Source: Legionellales bacterium (lineage in GTDB: Bacteria > Pseudomonadota > Gammaproteobacteria > DSM-16500). From it: a stretch of 51,980 bases of DNA. Made by a program: the position numbers and the translations under genes. Within the stretch, counting starts at the first letter, position 1; each line of letters starts with the position of its first letter. This document shows positions 24,746 to 33,752 of the stretch, piece by piece. The stretch lies in the NCBI GenBank assembly GCA_947478495.1, contig CANJVW010000008.1, forward strand, positions 1 to 51,980, in the 5' to 3' direction. The notes under the pieces were generated by a model. The model was not told the DNA's origin and did no database searches. It saw only the letters and a list, made by a program, of their open reading frames with translations.

Positions 24746-25897
24746 CTAACGATTTTCGAGGGCTCTCTTCGCATGCGTGTGATCACTAAAAGGAATTTTT
24801 TGATTGCCTATTTCCTGATACACTTCAGCCCCCTTCCCCGCGATTAAAACAACATCACCCGATTGAGCATGCTGTATTGCTTCAGCAATGGCCTTAGCTC
24901 GATCAGCCTCTGTAATCACTCGCAGAGGATGATCAAAGCCCGCCATCATCTCTTCAATAATGGCGCCGGGATCTTCTGTTCTCGGATTATCGCTTGTCAC
25001 AACAACGCAATCCGCGAACTGCTCTGCAATGCGCGCCATCATCGGACGCTTCTGTTTATCTCGATCACCGCCACATCCAACAATACAGTAGAGCTTTCCA
25101 CGACAGGTAGATCGCAAGGCTTTTAGAACAGACTGCAGCGCATCCGGTTTATGAGAGTAATCAATGACAACAGAGGGTTCATCTCCCCCTCCCAGTACCT
25201 CCATTCGACCTGACACAGGCGTGAGATGGCAAAGCGATTTCAGTGCATCATCAAATGGAATGTCCAGCAAACAAAGAGAGCCTAGCACCACTAACGCATT
25301 CGAAAGATTAAATCGACCAAGAAGAGGGCTAAATAAAGCACCCTCTCCCCAAGGGGTTTTTACTTTAGCGCGCATTCCGCGATCTTCGTTGATATGGGTG
25401 GCACTGATATCCTGAATATATTGCGTATCGAGACCATACGTTAAAACAGATTTTCTGGGAGAGAGTGTCGCGATGAGTTGCCGCCCAAATGCATCATCTT
25501 GATTGATGAGCGCGTGCTCCATCGCATAATCGGTAAAAAATGTCTGTTTGGCAGCACCATAGGCTTCCATTGTGAGATGATAGTCCAAATGATCATGTGT
25601 TAAATTCGTGAAAATCCCTATTTTAAAAGACACATCCCTAATACGCTTTTGCACCAAGCCATGCGACGACACCTCCATCGCAACATATTGAATATTTTTA
25701 TCAAAGAGATCCAAAAAGATTGTCTGTAGCTCAGTAGCGTCGGGCGTCGTTAGTCTTGCGGGCGCAAGAGACCCATATTCTCCATATCCGATCGTTCCGA
25801 TGATACCAGCGGGCTTACCTAAATGATGAAGCGCTTGCGCGATGAGATGCGTACAAGATGTCTTACCGGATGTTCCTGTCACACCTACTATATCCAT
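24746..25897 (-). CDS. murE: MurE-like UDP-MurNAc-tripeptide ligase lacking the N-terminal domain
   Basis: 383 residues where MurE is about 490. The protein starts almost at the ATP loop ([19 protein letters not shown]). In other MurE proteins about 95-100 residues that bind the UDP-sugar precede this loop. The frame is open for 16 further codons upstream (QDALEM) to a TGA, but no ATG, GTG or TTG lies there. The central ATPase domain (LTHDHLDYH) and C-terminal domain (DNPRTEDP, the meso-diaminopimelate-recognition motif) are intact. The sspB stop lies only 59 bases upstream. It probably cannot bind UDP-MurNAc-L-Ala-D-Glu normally. murF is absent downstream. Confidence 0.9.
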   Translation of the reverse strand: MDIVGVTGTSGKTSCTHLIAQALHHLGKPAGIIGTIGYGEYGSLAPARLTTPDATELQTIFLDLFDKNIQYVAMEVSSHGLVQKRIRDVSFKIGIFTNLTHDHLDYHLTMEAYGAAKQTFFTDYAMEHALINQDDAFGRQLIATLSPRKSVLTYGLDTQYIQDISATHINEDRGMRAKVKTPWGEGALFSPLLGRFNLSNALVVLGSLCLLDIPFDDALKSLCHLTPVSGRMEVLGGGDEPSVVIDYSHKPDALQSVLKALRSTCRGKLYCIVGCGGDRDKQKRPMMARIAEQFADCVVVTSDNPRTEDPGAIIEEMMAGFDHPLRVITEADRAKAIAEAIQHAQSGDVVLIAGKGAEVYQEIGNQKIPFSDHTHAKRALENR

Positions 25898-25956
25898 CTC
25901 TAGGGCATCCTGTGCAGTTGCGAAGCATAGCCGGCGCTGCTTAATTCAAAGGCGCG

Positions 25957-26352
25957 CTATTCAGTGTCTTCGACCAACTGAAGGTGTGACGCTTCTTTTT
26001 GTGGGGCAGACTGCGCAATCGGTTTGCGATCATTTTCGTCGGGTTCTTCATAGTCAAAGAACATGCCTTCTTGGTTTTCCTGCGCATAAATCGCGAGTAT
26101 CGCTTTCGTTGGAATAGATAAAATATGAACGACGCCTGAAAAAGACGTGCGAAACTCGGTTTTATCGTTGTCCATCACCAAATCACGGATCGCAAAAGGA
26201 GAGATATTCAGCGTCAGCTCACTGCTATCGATATACTCTTGAGGAATAGAGCACCCAGGAAAATGAGGATCGACATTTAAAAAGGGTGTGCACGCATTAT
26301 CAATAATCCATTGATAAAAAGCGCGTATCAGGTAGGGTTTGTTAGATAGCAT
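25957..26352 (-). CDS. sspB: ClpXP specificity-enhancing factor SspB
   Basis: 131 residues. The Sm-like fold that binds ssrA tags covers the first 110 or so residues (PYLIRAFYQWIIDN, then CTPFLNVD, NISPFAIRDLV, FSGVVHILSIPTKAILAIYAQEN read in pieces). The acidic linker ends in a short C-terminal motif HLQLVEDTE similar to the ClpX-docking tail of other SspB proteins. It tethers tagged peptides to ClpX. Encoded 37 bases after sspA, in the conserved sspA-sspB order. Confidence 0.95.
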   Translation of the reverse strand: MLSNKPYLIRAFYQWIIDNACTPFLNVDPHFPGCSIPQEYIDSSELTLNISPFAIRDLVMDNDKTEFRTSFSGVVHILSIPTKAILAIYAQENQEGMFFDYEEPDENDRKPIAQSAPQKEASHLQLVEDTE

Positions 26353-26389
26353 AGTGTGACTCCTTTAAAAGGGCGACAGCCTGTCGTCT

Positions 26390-27034
26390 CTACAGCATAA
26401 CCACTTGTTTTAAATCATGTTCAGCATCTGTCAGGCTAGCCTGAAAAGAATCGCGTGCAAAAATACGCTCAGCATATTTTTGAATCGCTTTAGCTTCAGG
26501 CGGCAACGTGATTCCCCAGTGCGACAATCGCCATAAAATGGGGGCGATGCAACAATCGACTAATGAGAAGTCATCATTTAAAAAATAGGTGGATCGAGCA
26601 AATACCGGTGCCAACTCAATCAAATACTGACGCAATTCTTTGGCAGCAGCAGCCGCTTCAGGTGCTTTCCCTGCATCCATTTGGCGAACCAAATGACTCC
26701 ACTCTTGATCAATGCGATAAATCATCAAGCGTGACCGCGCACGTGCAACAGGGTAAACAGGCATCAAGGGAGGGTGTGGAAAGCGTTCGTCGAGATATTC
26801 CATGATAATATTAGCGTCATACAGCACTAACTCACGATCCACTAACGTCGGAATAGAGCCGTAGGAATTCAGCGCCAAGAGATCTTCAAGACCCTCTTTT
26901 TCGTTTGTATCGGTATTGACGACTTCAACAGAAACACCTTTCTCTGCTAATACTATCCGGACGCGATGGCTCAAAAAATCTAAGGATTCTGAATACAGCG
27001 TCATGATCGATCGTCTGTTTGAAATTACACTCAT
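26390..27034 (-). CDS. sspA: Stringent starvation protein A
   Basis: 214 residues. A glutathione S-transferase fold protein that in E. coli binds RNA polymerase and lowers H-NS during starvation. The N-terminus SNRRSIMTLYSESLDFLSHRVRIVLAEKG matches the family (read in pieces), with thioredoxin-like domain up to about residue 85 and helical domain after. The usual GST serine/tyrosine is replaced as in all SspA. Start ATG 27034. Upstream come tRNA-Gln and rpsI; the petABC genes that often separate rpsI from sspA are missing. Confidence 0.95.
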   Translation of the reverse strand: MSVISNRRSIMTLYSESLDFLSHRVRIVLAEKGVSVEVVNTDTNEKEGLEDLLALNSYGSIPTLVDRELVLYDANIIMEYLDERFPHPPLMPVYPVARARSRLMIYRIDQEWSHLVRQMDAGKAPEAAAAAKELRQYLIELAPVFARSTYFLNDDFSLVDCCIAPILWRLSHWGITLPPEAKAIQKYAERIFARDSFQASLTDAEHDLKQVVML

Positions 27035-27071
27035 TCGCCATCCCTCTTGTGGGTATCCGTCAAAAATCGTC

Positions 27072-27145
27072 TGGCTGGGGGACTAGGATTCGAACCTAGG
27101 TAAACAGAGTCAGAGTCTATTGTCCTACCGCTAGACGATCCCCCA
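27072..27145 (-). tRNA. tRNA-Gln (anticodon CUG)
   Basis: Minus strand, with CCA encoded (bases 27072-27074). Acceptor TGGGGGA/TCCCCCA, anticodon stem ATAGA/TCTGT with loop CTCTGAC, T arm with GGTTCGAATCC. Discriminator G. Confidence 0.92.
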
Positions 27146-27170
27146 AGTAAACAGCAATCTATGGATAATC

Positions 27171-27244
27171 TTTCGATAAAAAATTCCTCGAAATGCTCAC
27201 ATACTTTCATGTATGCTGCGCTTTCTTTTCATTTTTTATCGAAA
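27171..27244. repeat. Perfect 14-bp inverted repeat after rpsI
   Basis: TTTCGATAAAAAAT at 27171-27184 pairs with ATTTTTTATCGAAA at 27231-27244. Inside lies a smaller hairpin (CATAC/GTATG). On the minus strand the distal arm ends in a T-run, so it may act as the rpsI terminator. A second small hairpin (GACC/GGTC then TTTT) lies at about 27261-27278. Confidence 0.6.
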
Positions 27245-27288
27245 CCTTATCGCATATATGACCGTTTCTGGTCTTTTCATATTGTCGA

Positions 27289-27690
27289 TTAACGCTTAGA
27301 GTACTGAGTGCCTTTACGGGCTTTGTGTCGACCCACTTTCTTACGTTCAACTTCTCTTGCGTCACGCGTTAAGTAGCCATGCTCACGAAGCAACTTGCGT
27401 AACGATTCATCAAATTTTAGAAGGGCTCGGGAAATGCCCAACCGAATCGCGCCTGCTTGGCCGCTGATTCCGCCGCCTGCTACAGTCACTGTGATGTCAA
27501 ATTTATTCTGAAGCTGTGTTGCCTCTAGCGGTTGAAATACAATCATGTGCGCTGTTTTTCGGCCGAAATAGGCATCCATTGGCTTTTGATTGATTATAAT
27601 TTTTCCTGTCTTTCCAGGTCGTAATATAACGCGGGCAGTAGATGTTTTTCGACGGCCTGTACCACAATAAACATGCTTAGCGGGTGTCAT
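27289..27690 (-). CDS. rpsI: 30S ribosomal protein S9
   Basis: 133 residues. Start [19 protein letters not shown], central [19 protein letters not shown], and the tail ending RKGTQYSKR, the basic C-terminal tip that reaches the P-site tRNA. Five bases after rplM, as in nearly all bacteria. Start at ATG 27690. Confidence 0.98.
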   Translation of the reverse strand: MTPAKHVYCGTGRRKTSTARVILRPGKTGKIIINQKPMDAYFGRKTAHMIVFQPLEATQLQNKFDITVTVAGGGISGQAGAIRLGISRALLKFDESLRKLLREHGYLTRDAREVERKKVGRHKARKGTQYSKR

Positions 27691-27695
27691 AATTG

Positions 27696-28136
27696 TTATT
27701 CCGTATCAGAGAAATCAAGAGGCTGAGGTTGTTGGGCGGCATGAGGATGATCTGTTCCAGCATAGACCTTGAGCTTTCGGTAAACGGCGCGACCCAGGGA
27801 ATTCTTAGGTAGCATCCCTTTGATAGCCAATTCAAGAACGCGCTCTGGATGATCCGCTAGCAGCTTCTCAAAAGAGGCTGTCTTAAGACCGCCAGGATAA
27901 CCCGAATGGCGATGATAGATCTTATCTGTCTTTTTTTGACCCGTTACTTTAATTTTGTCCGCATTGAGGATGATGATAAAATCACCGGTATCCACATTAG
28001 GCGTGAACTCGGGCTTATGCTTCCCTCGCAAGCGGATCGCGACTTGAGTCGCCAAACGGCCTAACGTTTTACCTGTCGCATCAACAACATACCAAGCATG
28101 TTGCGCTGTTTCATTATTTGCATTATATGTTTTCAT
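27696..28136 (-). CDS. rplM: 50S ribosomal protein L13
   Basis: 146 residues. Family motifs [37 protein letters not shown] in pieces, and [11 protein letters not shown]. First gene of the rplM-rpsI operon. Its promoter is visible at 28175-28203. Confidence 0.98.
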   Translation of the reverse strand: MKTYNANNETAQHAWYVVDATGKTLGRLATQVAIRLRGKHKPEFTPNVDTGDFIIILNADKIKVTGQKKTDKIYHRHSGYPGGLKTASFEKLLADHPERVLELAIKGMLPKNSLGRAVYRKLKVYAGTDHPHAAQQPQPLDFSDTE

Positions 28137-28174
28137 TAGACTGATCTCTACTTTCCAATACTAAAAGATGCCGA

Positions 28175-28203
28175 ATTTTATAACAAGCCTCAAAGAGAAG
28201 CAA
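28175..28203 (-). promoter_or_regulatory. Promoter of rplM-rpsI
   Basis: On the minus strand TTGCTT (28198-28203) and TAAAAT (28175-28180) are spaced by 17 bases, about 40 bases before the rplM start. Overlaps the region upstream of divergent glpD. Confidence 0.5.
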
Positions 28204-28262
28204 GCAAGATCCACGTATTTATGTTTATAATCAAAAAAGCACAGCAAGGAAGGAATAGCCAG

Positions 28263-29732
28263 ATGAATTTTTACACGGATGTTTTTATTATAGGCGGAGG
28301 GATTAATGGCGCCGCGATTGCAGCCGATGCGGCTGGCCGTGGCTTGTCCGTTACCTTGTGCGAACAAGGCGACCTTGCGTCAGGGACATCCAGCGCATCC
28401 AGCAAGCTCATTCACGGCGGATTGCGCTACTTAGAGCATTATGAATTTAGTCTCGTGCGTCACGCGCTACTGGAACGCGAAATCGCTTTAAAGCGTGCGC
28501 CCCACTTAGTCCGCCCGCTGCAGTTTATTTTACCTCAAACAACCACTTCGAGACCCGCTTGGCTCATTCGGTTGGGTCTTTTTCTGTATGATCACTTAAC
28601 GACAGGCTGCTCCCTTCCAAGATCCCATTCTATTTCATTCAACGATAGTCCGCATGGCAAACCCTTGGCACTGACATTTAAAAAAGGATTTTCGTATTAT
28701 GATTGCCTAACCGATGATAGCCGATTGGTGATTGAAAATGCGCTATTAGCTGCGCACCACGGCGCGAGCATTCTACCCCATACCCGCTTTATATCGGCGC
28801 ATCGCGACAATAATCATTGGGTCATTCAATGCGAAAACATTTCCTCTAAAAAAATAGAACGGCATGAGGCGCATGTATTGGTCAATGCAGCAGGCGCCTT
28901 TGTCAAAGAAGTGCATGCTGACATCAAGGATTCCAAAACAACGTTCGATATAGCACTCAGTCAAGGCAGTCATGTGATCGTACCCGCTGTGCATAAAGGC
29001 GATTTTGCGTATGTGCTGCAAGGCACGGATAATCGCGTCATTTTTATGATTCCGTGGTGCACCGATTTTACTTTAATTGGCACCACGGATAAAAAAACCT
29101 CGAATCCTGCATCCCCCCTCATGTCAGACACAGAAGAAATCTATTTACTCGAGCAAGTGAATCACTATCTTAAAAAGCCACTCCTCAAAAAAGATATTCT
29201 TTTTTCTTTCTCAGGTGTTCGATGCTTGCAATTATCTGACGAAAAAAATCTATCCGCCATCACACGCGATTATCAATTATTAGCGGATAAAAAAAATCGG
29301 TTATTCACCGTAATCGGTGGAAAGCTCACAACCCATCGATTGCTAGCAGAGCAATTGGTGTCACAATGGAAATCCATTTTTCCGACCATGGGCCCTGCTT
29401 GGACGGCTTGTGCGCCATTTCCGGGCGGTGACTTTCAGAATGAGATTTCACTATTAGAAAAAATCAAAATACACTATCCTTGGTTACCAAAATCGCTTGT
29501 AACACGCTACACGAAACACTATGGTGCGCGTCTTTTTATTTTATTAAAAGATGTAGCACAATTATCCGATTTAGGTTATGCGTTTTCTCCTGATTTTTAT
29601 GAAAAAGAGGTCGATTTTCTGATTCAACACGAATGGGCGTGCACGGCGGAGGATATCCTGTGGCGGCGGACTAAAGAAGGATTGGTTATTTCTTCTGAGA
29701 ACAAAGAAAAGCTGGAAATGTACATGAGGTAG
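28263..29732 (+). CDS. glpD: Aerobic glycerol-3-phosphate dehydrogenase
   Basis: 489 residues from ATG 28263 (MNFYTDVFIIGGGINGAAI), which follows the ribosome site AAGGAAGG; an earlier ATG at 28221 is less likely. Membrane-associated FAD enzyme that oxidises glycerol 3-phosphate to dihydroxyacetone phosphate and passes electrons to quinone. FAD motif GGGINGAAIAADAAGRG, KLIHGGLRYLEHYEF and SGVRCL are typical, and the C-terminal DUF-type domain follows. glpK and glpF are not adjacent. Odd: the last two codons and the TAG stop (29730-29732) fall inside the arm of a palindromic repeat. Confidence 0.96.
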   Translation: MNFYTDVFIIGGGINGAAIAADAAGRGLSVTLCEQGDLASGTSSASSKLIHGGLRYLEHYEFSLVRHALLEREIALKRAPHLVRPLQFILPQTTTSRPAWLIRLGLFLYDHLTTGCSLPRSHSISFNDSPHGKPLALTFKKGFSYYDCLTDDSRLVIENALLAAHHGASILPHTRFISAHRDNNHWVIQCENISSKKIERHEAHVLVNAAGAFVKEVHADIKDSKTTFDIALSQGSHVIVPAVHKGDFAYVLQGTDNRVIFMIPWCTDFTLIGTTDKKTSNPASPLMSDTEEIYLLEQVNHYLKKPLLKKDILFSFSGVRCLQLSDEKNLSAITRDYQLLADKKNRLFTVIGGKLTTHRLLAEQLVSQWKSIFPTMGPAWTACAPFPGGDFQNEISLLEKIKIHYPWLPKSLVTRYTKHYGARLFILLKDVAQLSDLGYAFSPDFYEKEVDFLIQHEWACTAEDILWRRTKEGLVISSENKEKLEMYMR

Positions 29733-29839
29733 GGTGGACAGCGTTCTGTGCGTAGCGCTGTTTGCATGCCCGCCGCCATTGTGCGAAAATGTTCGTAGGC
29801 ACGCAAACAGCGCTACGCACAGAACGCTGTCCACCCTAC
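29729..29839. repeat. 111-bp palindromic element with perfect 37-bp arms
   Basis: Starts GTAGGGTGGACAGCG and ends CGCTGTCCACCCTAC; the two arms are exact reverse complements for 37 bases around a 37-base loop. Its first bases provide the TAG stop of glpD. Unlike other copies in the window, the arms are identical to each other, which suggests recent insertion or conversion. Confidence 0.93.
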
Positions 29840-29860
29840 ATTTTATTGAGAACCAACCTC

Positions 29861-30418
29861 ATGGCTGAAACCTTCTCCACCATGCTCCCCCTTGGCACTA
29901 TAGCGCCAAATTTTACATTAACCGATGTCGTATCGAGCCAGCTTTTTTCGCTGCATCAAAAAAAAGCCTCTAACGCAACGGTGATTTTTTTTACTTGCAA
30001 CCATTGTCCCTACGTCAAACATATTCAAGATAAACTAATCGATATTGCAAAAGCGTATCAAACAAAAGGTGTTGATTTTATAGCAATTAATTCAAACGAT
30101 GTTGAAAAATACCCGCTGGACGCACCGGACAAAATGCGTGAGCAAGCGACGTTACACCACTTTCCCTTCCCCTATCTTTATGATGAAACGCAAGAAGTAG
30201 CTAAAGCCTATCACGCTGCATGCACGCCGGATTTTTATATCTTTGACGTCAACTTATCATGCATCTATCGCGGACGATTTGACAGCGCGACACCGGGCAA
30301 CGCACAACCTATCACGGGAAAAGAATTAACGGGTGCATTGGATCACGCTCTTTCGGGGCAATCCATTGATTCAAAACAGTATCCAAGCGTGGGATGCAGC
30401 ATTAAGTGGAAAAAATAG
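29861..30418 (+). CDS. Thioredoxin-like/peroxiredoxin-like protein
   Basis: 185 residues from ATG 29861; the longer frame from 29762 begins inside the repeat. AhpC/TSA-type redoxin fold: AKPNFTL-like opening GTIAPNFTLTDV, the active-site region FFTCNHCPYV with a CXXC pair, the conserved INSNDVEKYPLDAPDKM loop, and the cis-proline CTPDFYIFD. This matches the PRX-like thioredoxin family common in gammaproteobacteria, whose partners are unknown. No signal peptide, so it is cytoplasmic. It may reduce disulfides or peroxide. Confidence 0.88.
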   Translation: MAETFSTMLPLGTIAPNFTLTDVVSSQLFSLHQKKASNATVIFFTCNHCPYVKHIQDKLIDIAKAYQTKGVDFIAINSNDVEKYPLDAPDKMREQATLHHFPFPYLYDETQEVAKAYHAACTPDFYIFDVNLSCIYRGRFDSATPGNAQPITGKELTGALDHALSGQSIDSKQYPSVGCSIKWKK

Positions 30419-30459
30419 GCAAAAAGGGCAGCTCTTTAAAAATGGCCGCCACACCCATC

Positions 30460-30930
30460 TTACTCAAATGAACACCTCGCTGGATTGTCTGCTGTTGTTG
30501 CACAACTAAATTCTTTCGAAATAGGACAAGCACGATCTGCATCTGTCATACCTTCAGCTTGAGGAGTAGTGCACCACCCTTCATCGTCAAACATTTTCCA
30601 TTGATCGCCCCGCAAGGAAGCGTCGCCGGGAAAATATGCCCTATAGTTCATGTAACCCGCGTCCAAAAAATACTCACATGAAATCGCATTATTATAAGAG
30701 CGGACCACTAACCGTGTATTCCCTGGCAGCGTGGTACCAGTTGGCGAAGAATGCCATACGGCGGTGTGATTGGAATAATTCTTCCACACGCCGTCCTCTT
30801 TCAGCGCCCAGCTTTTGTCCCACCATGACATTTTTAATTCAAAATCGCGAGCACTGGGACATGAGTCTGCCCATGCGTTTGCCATAAAACAGCTCGTGAT
30901 GAATAGAGCATACCATGTTTTTTTATTCAT
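30460..30930 (-). CDS. Secreted cysteine-containing hypothetical protein
   Basis: 156 residues with a clear signal peptide (KKTWYALFITSCFMANAWA, cut near residue 21). The mature part starts DSCPSARDFELKMSWW and contains tryptophan-rich segments and several cysteines (after position 22: at least five), probably forming disulfides in the periplasm or outside the cell. It resembles the DUF3757-type proteins described in Coxiella and Legionella, but this is a guess from the CPSxxD and W patterns. No operon partner. Convergent with the thioredoxin-like gene. Confidence 0.65.
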   Translation of the reverse strand: MNKKTWYALFITSCFMANAWADSCPSARDFELKMSWWDKSWALKEDGVWKNYSNHTAVWHSSPTGTTLPGNTRLVVRSYNNAISCEYFLDAGYMNYRAYFPGDASLRGDQWKMFDDEGWCTTPQAEGMTDADRACPISKEFSCATTADNPARCSFE

Positions 30931-31045
30931 AATAGACGCCTCTTTTTTATTTTGTCTTGTTGTATCGCTTACAGGTCGCGCATACTACATTAAAAATAAG
31001 TCGAGCGACATATATATATCAGCGACCCGCTTTTAAAAGCTGGCT

Positions 31046-31534
31046 TTATTTAATCTGAGATTTTTCTAAAATCTTTTTCTCTTGGGTCATACGATAATCT
31101 CTAATCGCTTGTCGATATTGTGGAAAGGCAATCGCTAAAATGCTTGCTGCAAATAAAGCGGCATTCACAGCACCTGCTTTGCCAATCGCCATCGTCGCAA
31201 CCGGAATGCCGCCTGGCATCTGCACCATCGACAACAACGAATCCATTCCATTGAGCGACGAAGTCTGCATTGGAACACCAATGACGGGTAATACCGTTTG
31301 AGCCGCCACGACACCGGCCAAATGCGCGGCGCCACCCGCTGCTGCAATAAATATTTCAACGCCTTTTGATTCAGCGGATTTGATATGCTCGCTTAATGCA
31401 TCCGGTGTGCGGTGCGCCGATAGCACATGCACTTCGTGCGGAATATCGAGTTGATCCAACAGCTGGCTGCCGTGCTCCAGTGTCGGCCAATCAGAATGAG
31501 AACCCATGACAATACTCACTACGTTTTTTTTCAT
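31046..31534 (-). CDS. purE: N5-carboxyaminoimidazole ribonucleotide mutase PurE
   Basis: 162 residues, class I type. It moves the carboxyl group of N5-CAIR to C4 in purine synthesis. Motifs: IVMGSHSDWPT (residues 8-18), HVLSAHRTPDAL, and FIAAAGGAAHLAGVVA. Last gene of the pur operon, 9 bases after the purH stop. Class I PurE depends on PurK to make N5-CAIR; no purK lies in the window. Confidence 0.96.
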   Translation of the reverse strand: MKKNVVSIVMGSHSDWPTLEHGSQLLDQLDIPHEVHVLSAHRTPDALSEHIKSAESKGVEIFIAAAGGAAHLAGVVAAQTVLPVIGVPMQTSSLNGMDSLLSMVQMPGGIPVATMAIGKAGAVNAALFAASILAIAFPQYRQAIRDYRMTQEKKILEKSQIK

Positions 31535-31543
31535 CTTGCTCTC

Positions 31544-33082
31544 CTAATGTTTAAAACAACGGATGTTCGTAAAAACCATCGCAATCCCTAGCTCGTTACA
31601 TGCATCAATCACCTCTTGATCACGCATGGATCCACCTGGTTGAATCACGGCGCGAATACCGGCTCCCTTCAGGCGATCAATGCTATCTCGAAATGGAAAA
31701 AATGCATCGGATGCTAAAATCGCACCTTGCGTTCTATCGCCCGCTTTTTTCAATGCAGTATCCACTGCATCAACACGCGAAACTTGCCCTGGTCCAATAC
31801 CGACCGTCACACCCTCTTTTGCGATCACAATCGCATTTGATTTCACATGGCGAAGAGCGGACCATGCCATAAGCATGGTTGCGCTATCGTTCGCGCTTGG
31901 CTGAGTTTTTGTCACGACTCTTAACTTATCCGATTGAAGAACGGCCGCATCTCTTTCCTGTGCCAAAAAACCACCTTCGATGCACCGCCATTCGATGGAT
32001 TTTTCTCGCTTAACGATGGGCCACTCTAGCGCGCGCAAATTGGGTTTGGCTGATAAAACAGATAATGCATCCGCTGAGAAATGCGGCGCAATCAAGACCT
32101 CCATGAACACCGTTACAATAAATTCGGCGATCGCTTTATCGCACGGTTGATTCAGCGCTACAACACCGCCAAATGCAGAGAGCGCATCTACTTGAAATGC
32201 CCGATTAAATGCCGTTGCAATATCTTGATCCACCGCGACCCCGCACGGATTGGCATGCTTCACTACCACGCACGCCGGCTGCTCAAACTCAGAGACACAC
32301 GCAACCGCCGCATCCGCATCCATGATATTATTGTAGGATAATGGTTTTCCTTGTTTTTGTGTCGCAGATAGCACACCGCAGCGCTCATCACCCCATTGAT
32401 ATAACGCAGCAGCTTGATGTGGATTTTCGCCGTAGCGTAAATCGTCTTCTTTTTTGAGAAAAAAAGATATTTTTTCGGGGAATGCCGTTTCTTTATTTAA
32501 AAAATAGTTTTCGATCACTTGATCATAATGCGCCGTGTGTCCAAACGCTTTGATCGCTAATCGCCGACGCGTCTCAAACGAAACGCCATTTGCTTTCTCT
32601 AATTCATCCATGAGAACAGAATAATCATATGGATCCACCATGACCGTCGCCCAACCCATGTTTTTACCCGCCGCGCGAATCATGGTCGGCCCGCCAACAT
32701 CAATATTTTCAACCGCCTCATCGAATGTGACGCCTTGCTTTTTAATCGTTTCAGCAAAGGGATAGAGATTCACAACGACCAAATCAATCCACTGAATATC
32801 GTGCGCTTTAGCAACATCTGCATGTTGATCGCGCTGACCCAAAATACCGCCATGCACCCGCGGATGAAGGGTTTTCAGTCGGCCATCCATCATTTCAGGG
32901 AATCCGGTGAGATCCGCGACATCTTTAACGGTTATGCCTGCTTTTTTAAGATGTTCGCTAGTGCCGCCAGTTGAGACAATTTCCACGCCCATCGCAAACA
33001 ATCGTTTTGCTAATTCGACAATTCCTGTTTTATTTGAAACAGACATTAAAGCGCGTTTTATGGTGGTGATATCTTGATGCAT
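31544..33082 (-). CDS. purH: Bifunctional AICAR transformylase/IMP cyclohydrolase PurH
   Basis: 512 residues from ATG 33082, preceded by AGGAGG; the longer frame to 33187 translates a repeat (FACPPP) and is rejected. It carries the last two steps to IMP. The N-terminal cyclohydrolase domain contains LMSVSNKTGIVELAK and STGGTSEHLKKAGI; the transformylase domain contains VVKHANPCGVAV with catalytic K and H, and the C-terminal IAMVFTNIRCFKH. It uses the 10-formyl-tetrahydrofolate made by FolD. Separated from purN by a palindromic repeat. Confidence 0.97.
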   Translation of the reverse strand: MHQDITTIKRALMSVSNKTGIVELAKRLFAMGVEIVSTGGTSEHLKKAGITVKDVADLTGFPEMMDGRLKTLHPRVHGGILGQRDQHADVAKAHDIQWIDLVVVNLYPFAETIKKQGVTFDEAVENIDVGGPTMIRAAGKNMGWATVMVDPYDYSVLMDELEKANGVSFETRRRLAIKAFGHTAHYDQVIENYFLNKETAFPEKISFFLKKEDDLRYGENPHQAAALYQWGDERCGVLSATQKQGKPLSYNNIMDADAAVACVSEFEQPACVVVKHANPCGVAVDQDIATAFNRAFQVDALSAFGGVVALNQPCDKAIAEFIVTVFMEVLIAPHFSADALSVLSAKPNLRALEWPIVKREKSIEWRCIEGGFLAQERDAAVLQSDKLRVVTKTQPSANDSATMLMAWSALRHVKSNAIVIAKEGVTVGIGPGQVSRVDAVDTALKKAGDRTQGAILASDAFFPFRDSIDRLKGAGIRAVIQPGGSMRDQEVIDACNELGIAMVFTNIRCFKH

Positions 33083-33106
33083 ACTCCAATCCTCCTGCGG
33101 TGAGCT

Positions 33107-33192
33107 GTAGGGTGGGCAAAGCGCTTTTTGCGTGCCCACCACCGTGCCACAGCTTGGTGGTGGGCACGCAAAAAGCGCTTTGCTCACCCTAC
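33107..33192. repeat. 86-bp palindromic element between purN and purH
   Basis: GTAGGGTGGGCAAAG at the left pairs with its complement ending CTCACCCTAC at the right, with one mismatch over about 36 bases and a short loop. The TAG stop of purN (33189-33191) lies inside its right arm. Confidence 0.92.
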
Positions 33193-33752
33193 ATCTTATT
33201 GATAACTTCTATTAATGCCTCTGCTTCCAACTGCTGCACCCGATTTTTCAAGCTCTCAACCGTATCATTTTCCAACACAGCACATTTTTTCTGAAGCAAT
33301 ATTGTTCCGGCATCCACTATCTCTGACACCTCATGCACCGTACAACCGGTTTCTTTCGCGCCCGCATCTAACACCGCTTGATGCACATCGTGATTCATTC
33401 CACCGGCGAATGCAGGCAATAAGGACGGATGAATATTTATCACCCTTCTCTCCCACTCTTTTACAAATTTGGATGAGAGAATTCGCATATAGCCAATCAG
33501 CACAACTAAATCAACTTGATATTTTTTTAATTCAAATGATAATTTTTCATCATATTCTACGCGCGTCACATTTTTAGAATCAACAAACACAGCATTTAAA
33601 TGATTTTTTTTCGCATTCTCTAAAATCAATGCATCTGCTCGATTGCTTAAAATAATTGAAATAGAGGCATTTAATCGCTTTTCTTTGATCGCCTTGATCA
33701 GCAACAACATTACCGTTCCGCGAGTCGATCCCAAAATGCCTAAACGTAACAT
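33189..33752 (-). CDS. purN: Phosphoribosylglycinamide formyltransferase PurN
   Basis: 187 residues. Transfers a formyl group from 10-formyl-THF to GAR. Substrate motif GILGSTRGT near the N-terminus (where most family members have GSGSN), catalytic N and H in INIHPSLLPAFAG, and D in VSEIVDAGTIL. It overlaps the purD stop by 13 bases, so it is cotranslated. Odd: its final codons and TAG stop come from a palindromic repeat that lies immediately after it. Confidence 0.96.
   Translation of the reverse strand: MLRLGILGSTRGTVMLLLIKAIKEKRLNASISIILSNRADALILENAKKNHLNAVFVDSKNVTRVEYDEKLSFELKKYQVDLVVLIGYMRILSSKFVKEWERRVINIHPSLLPAFAGGMNHDVHQAVLDAGAKETGCTVHEVSEIVDAGTILLQKKCAVLENDTVESLKNRVQQLEAEALIEVINKM

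Noticed and set aside
29762-29860. Extended N-terminus of the thioredoxin-like protein
   Set aside because: The extra 33 codons translate the palindromic repeat; the ATG at 29861 fits the family length.
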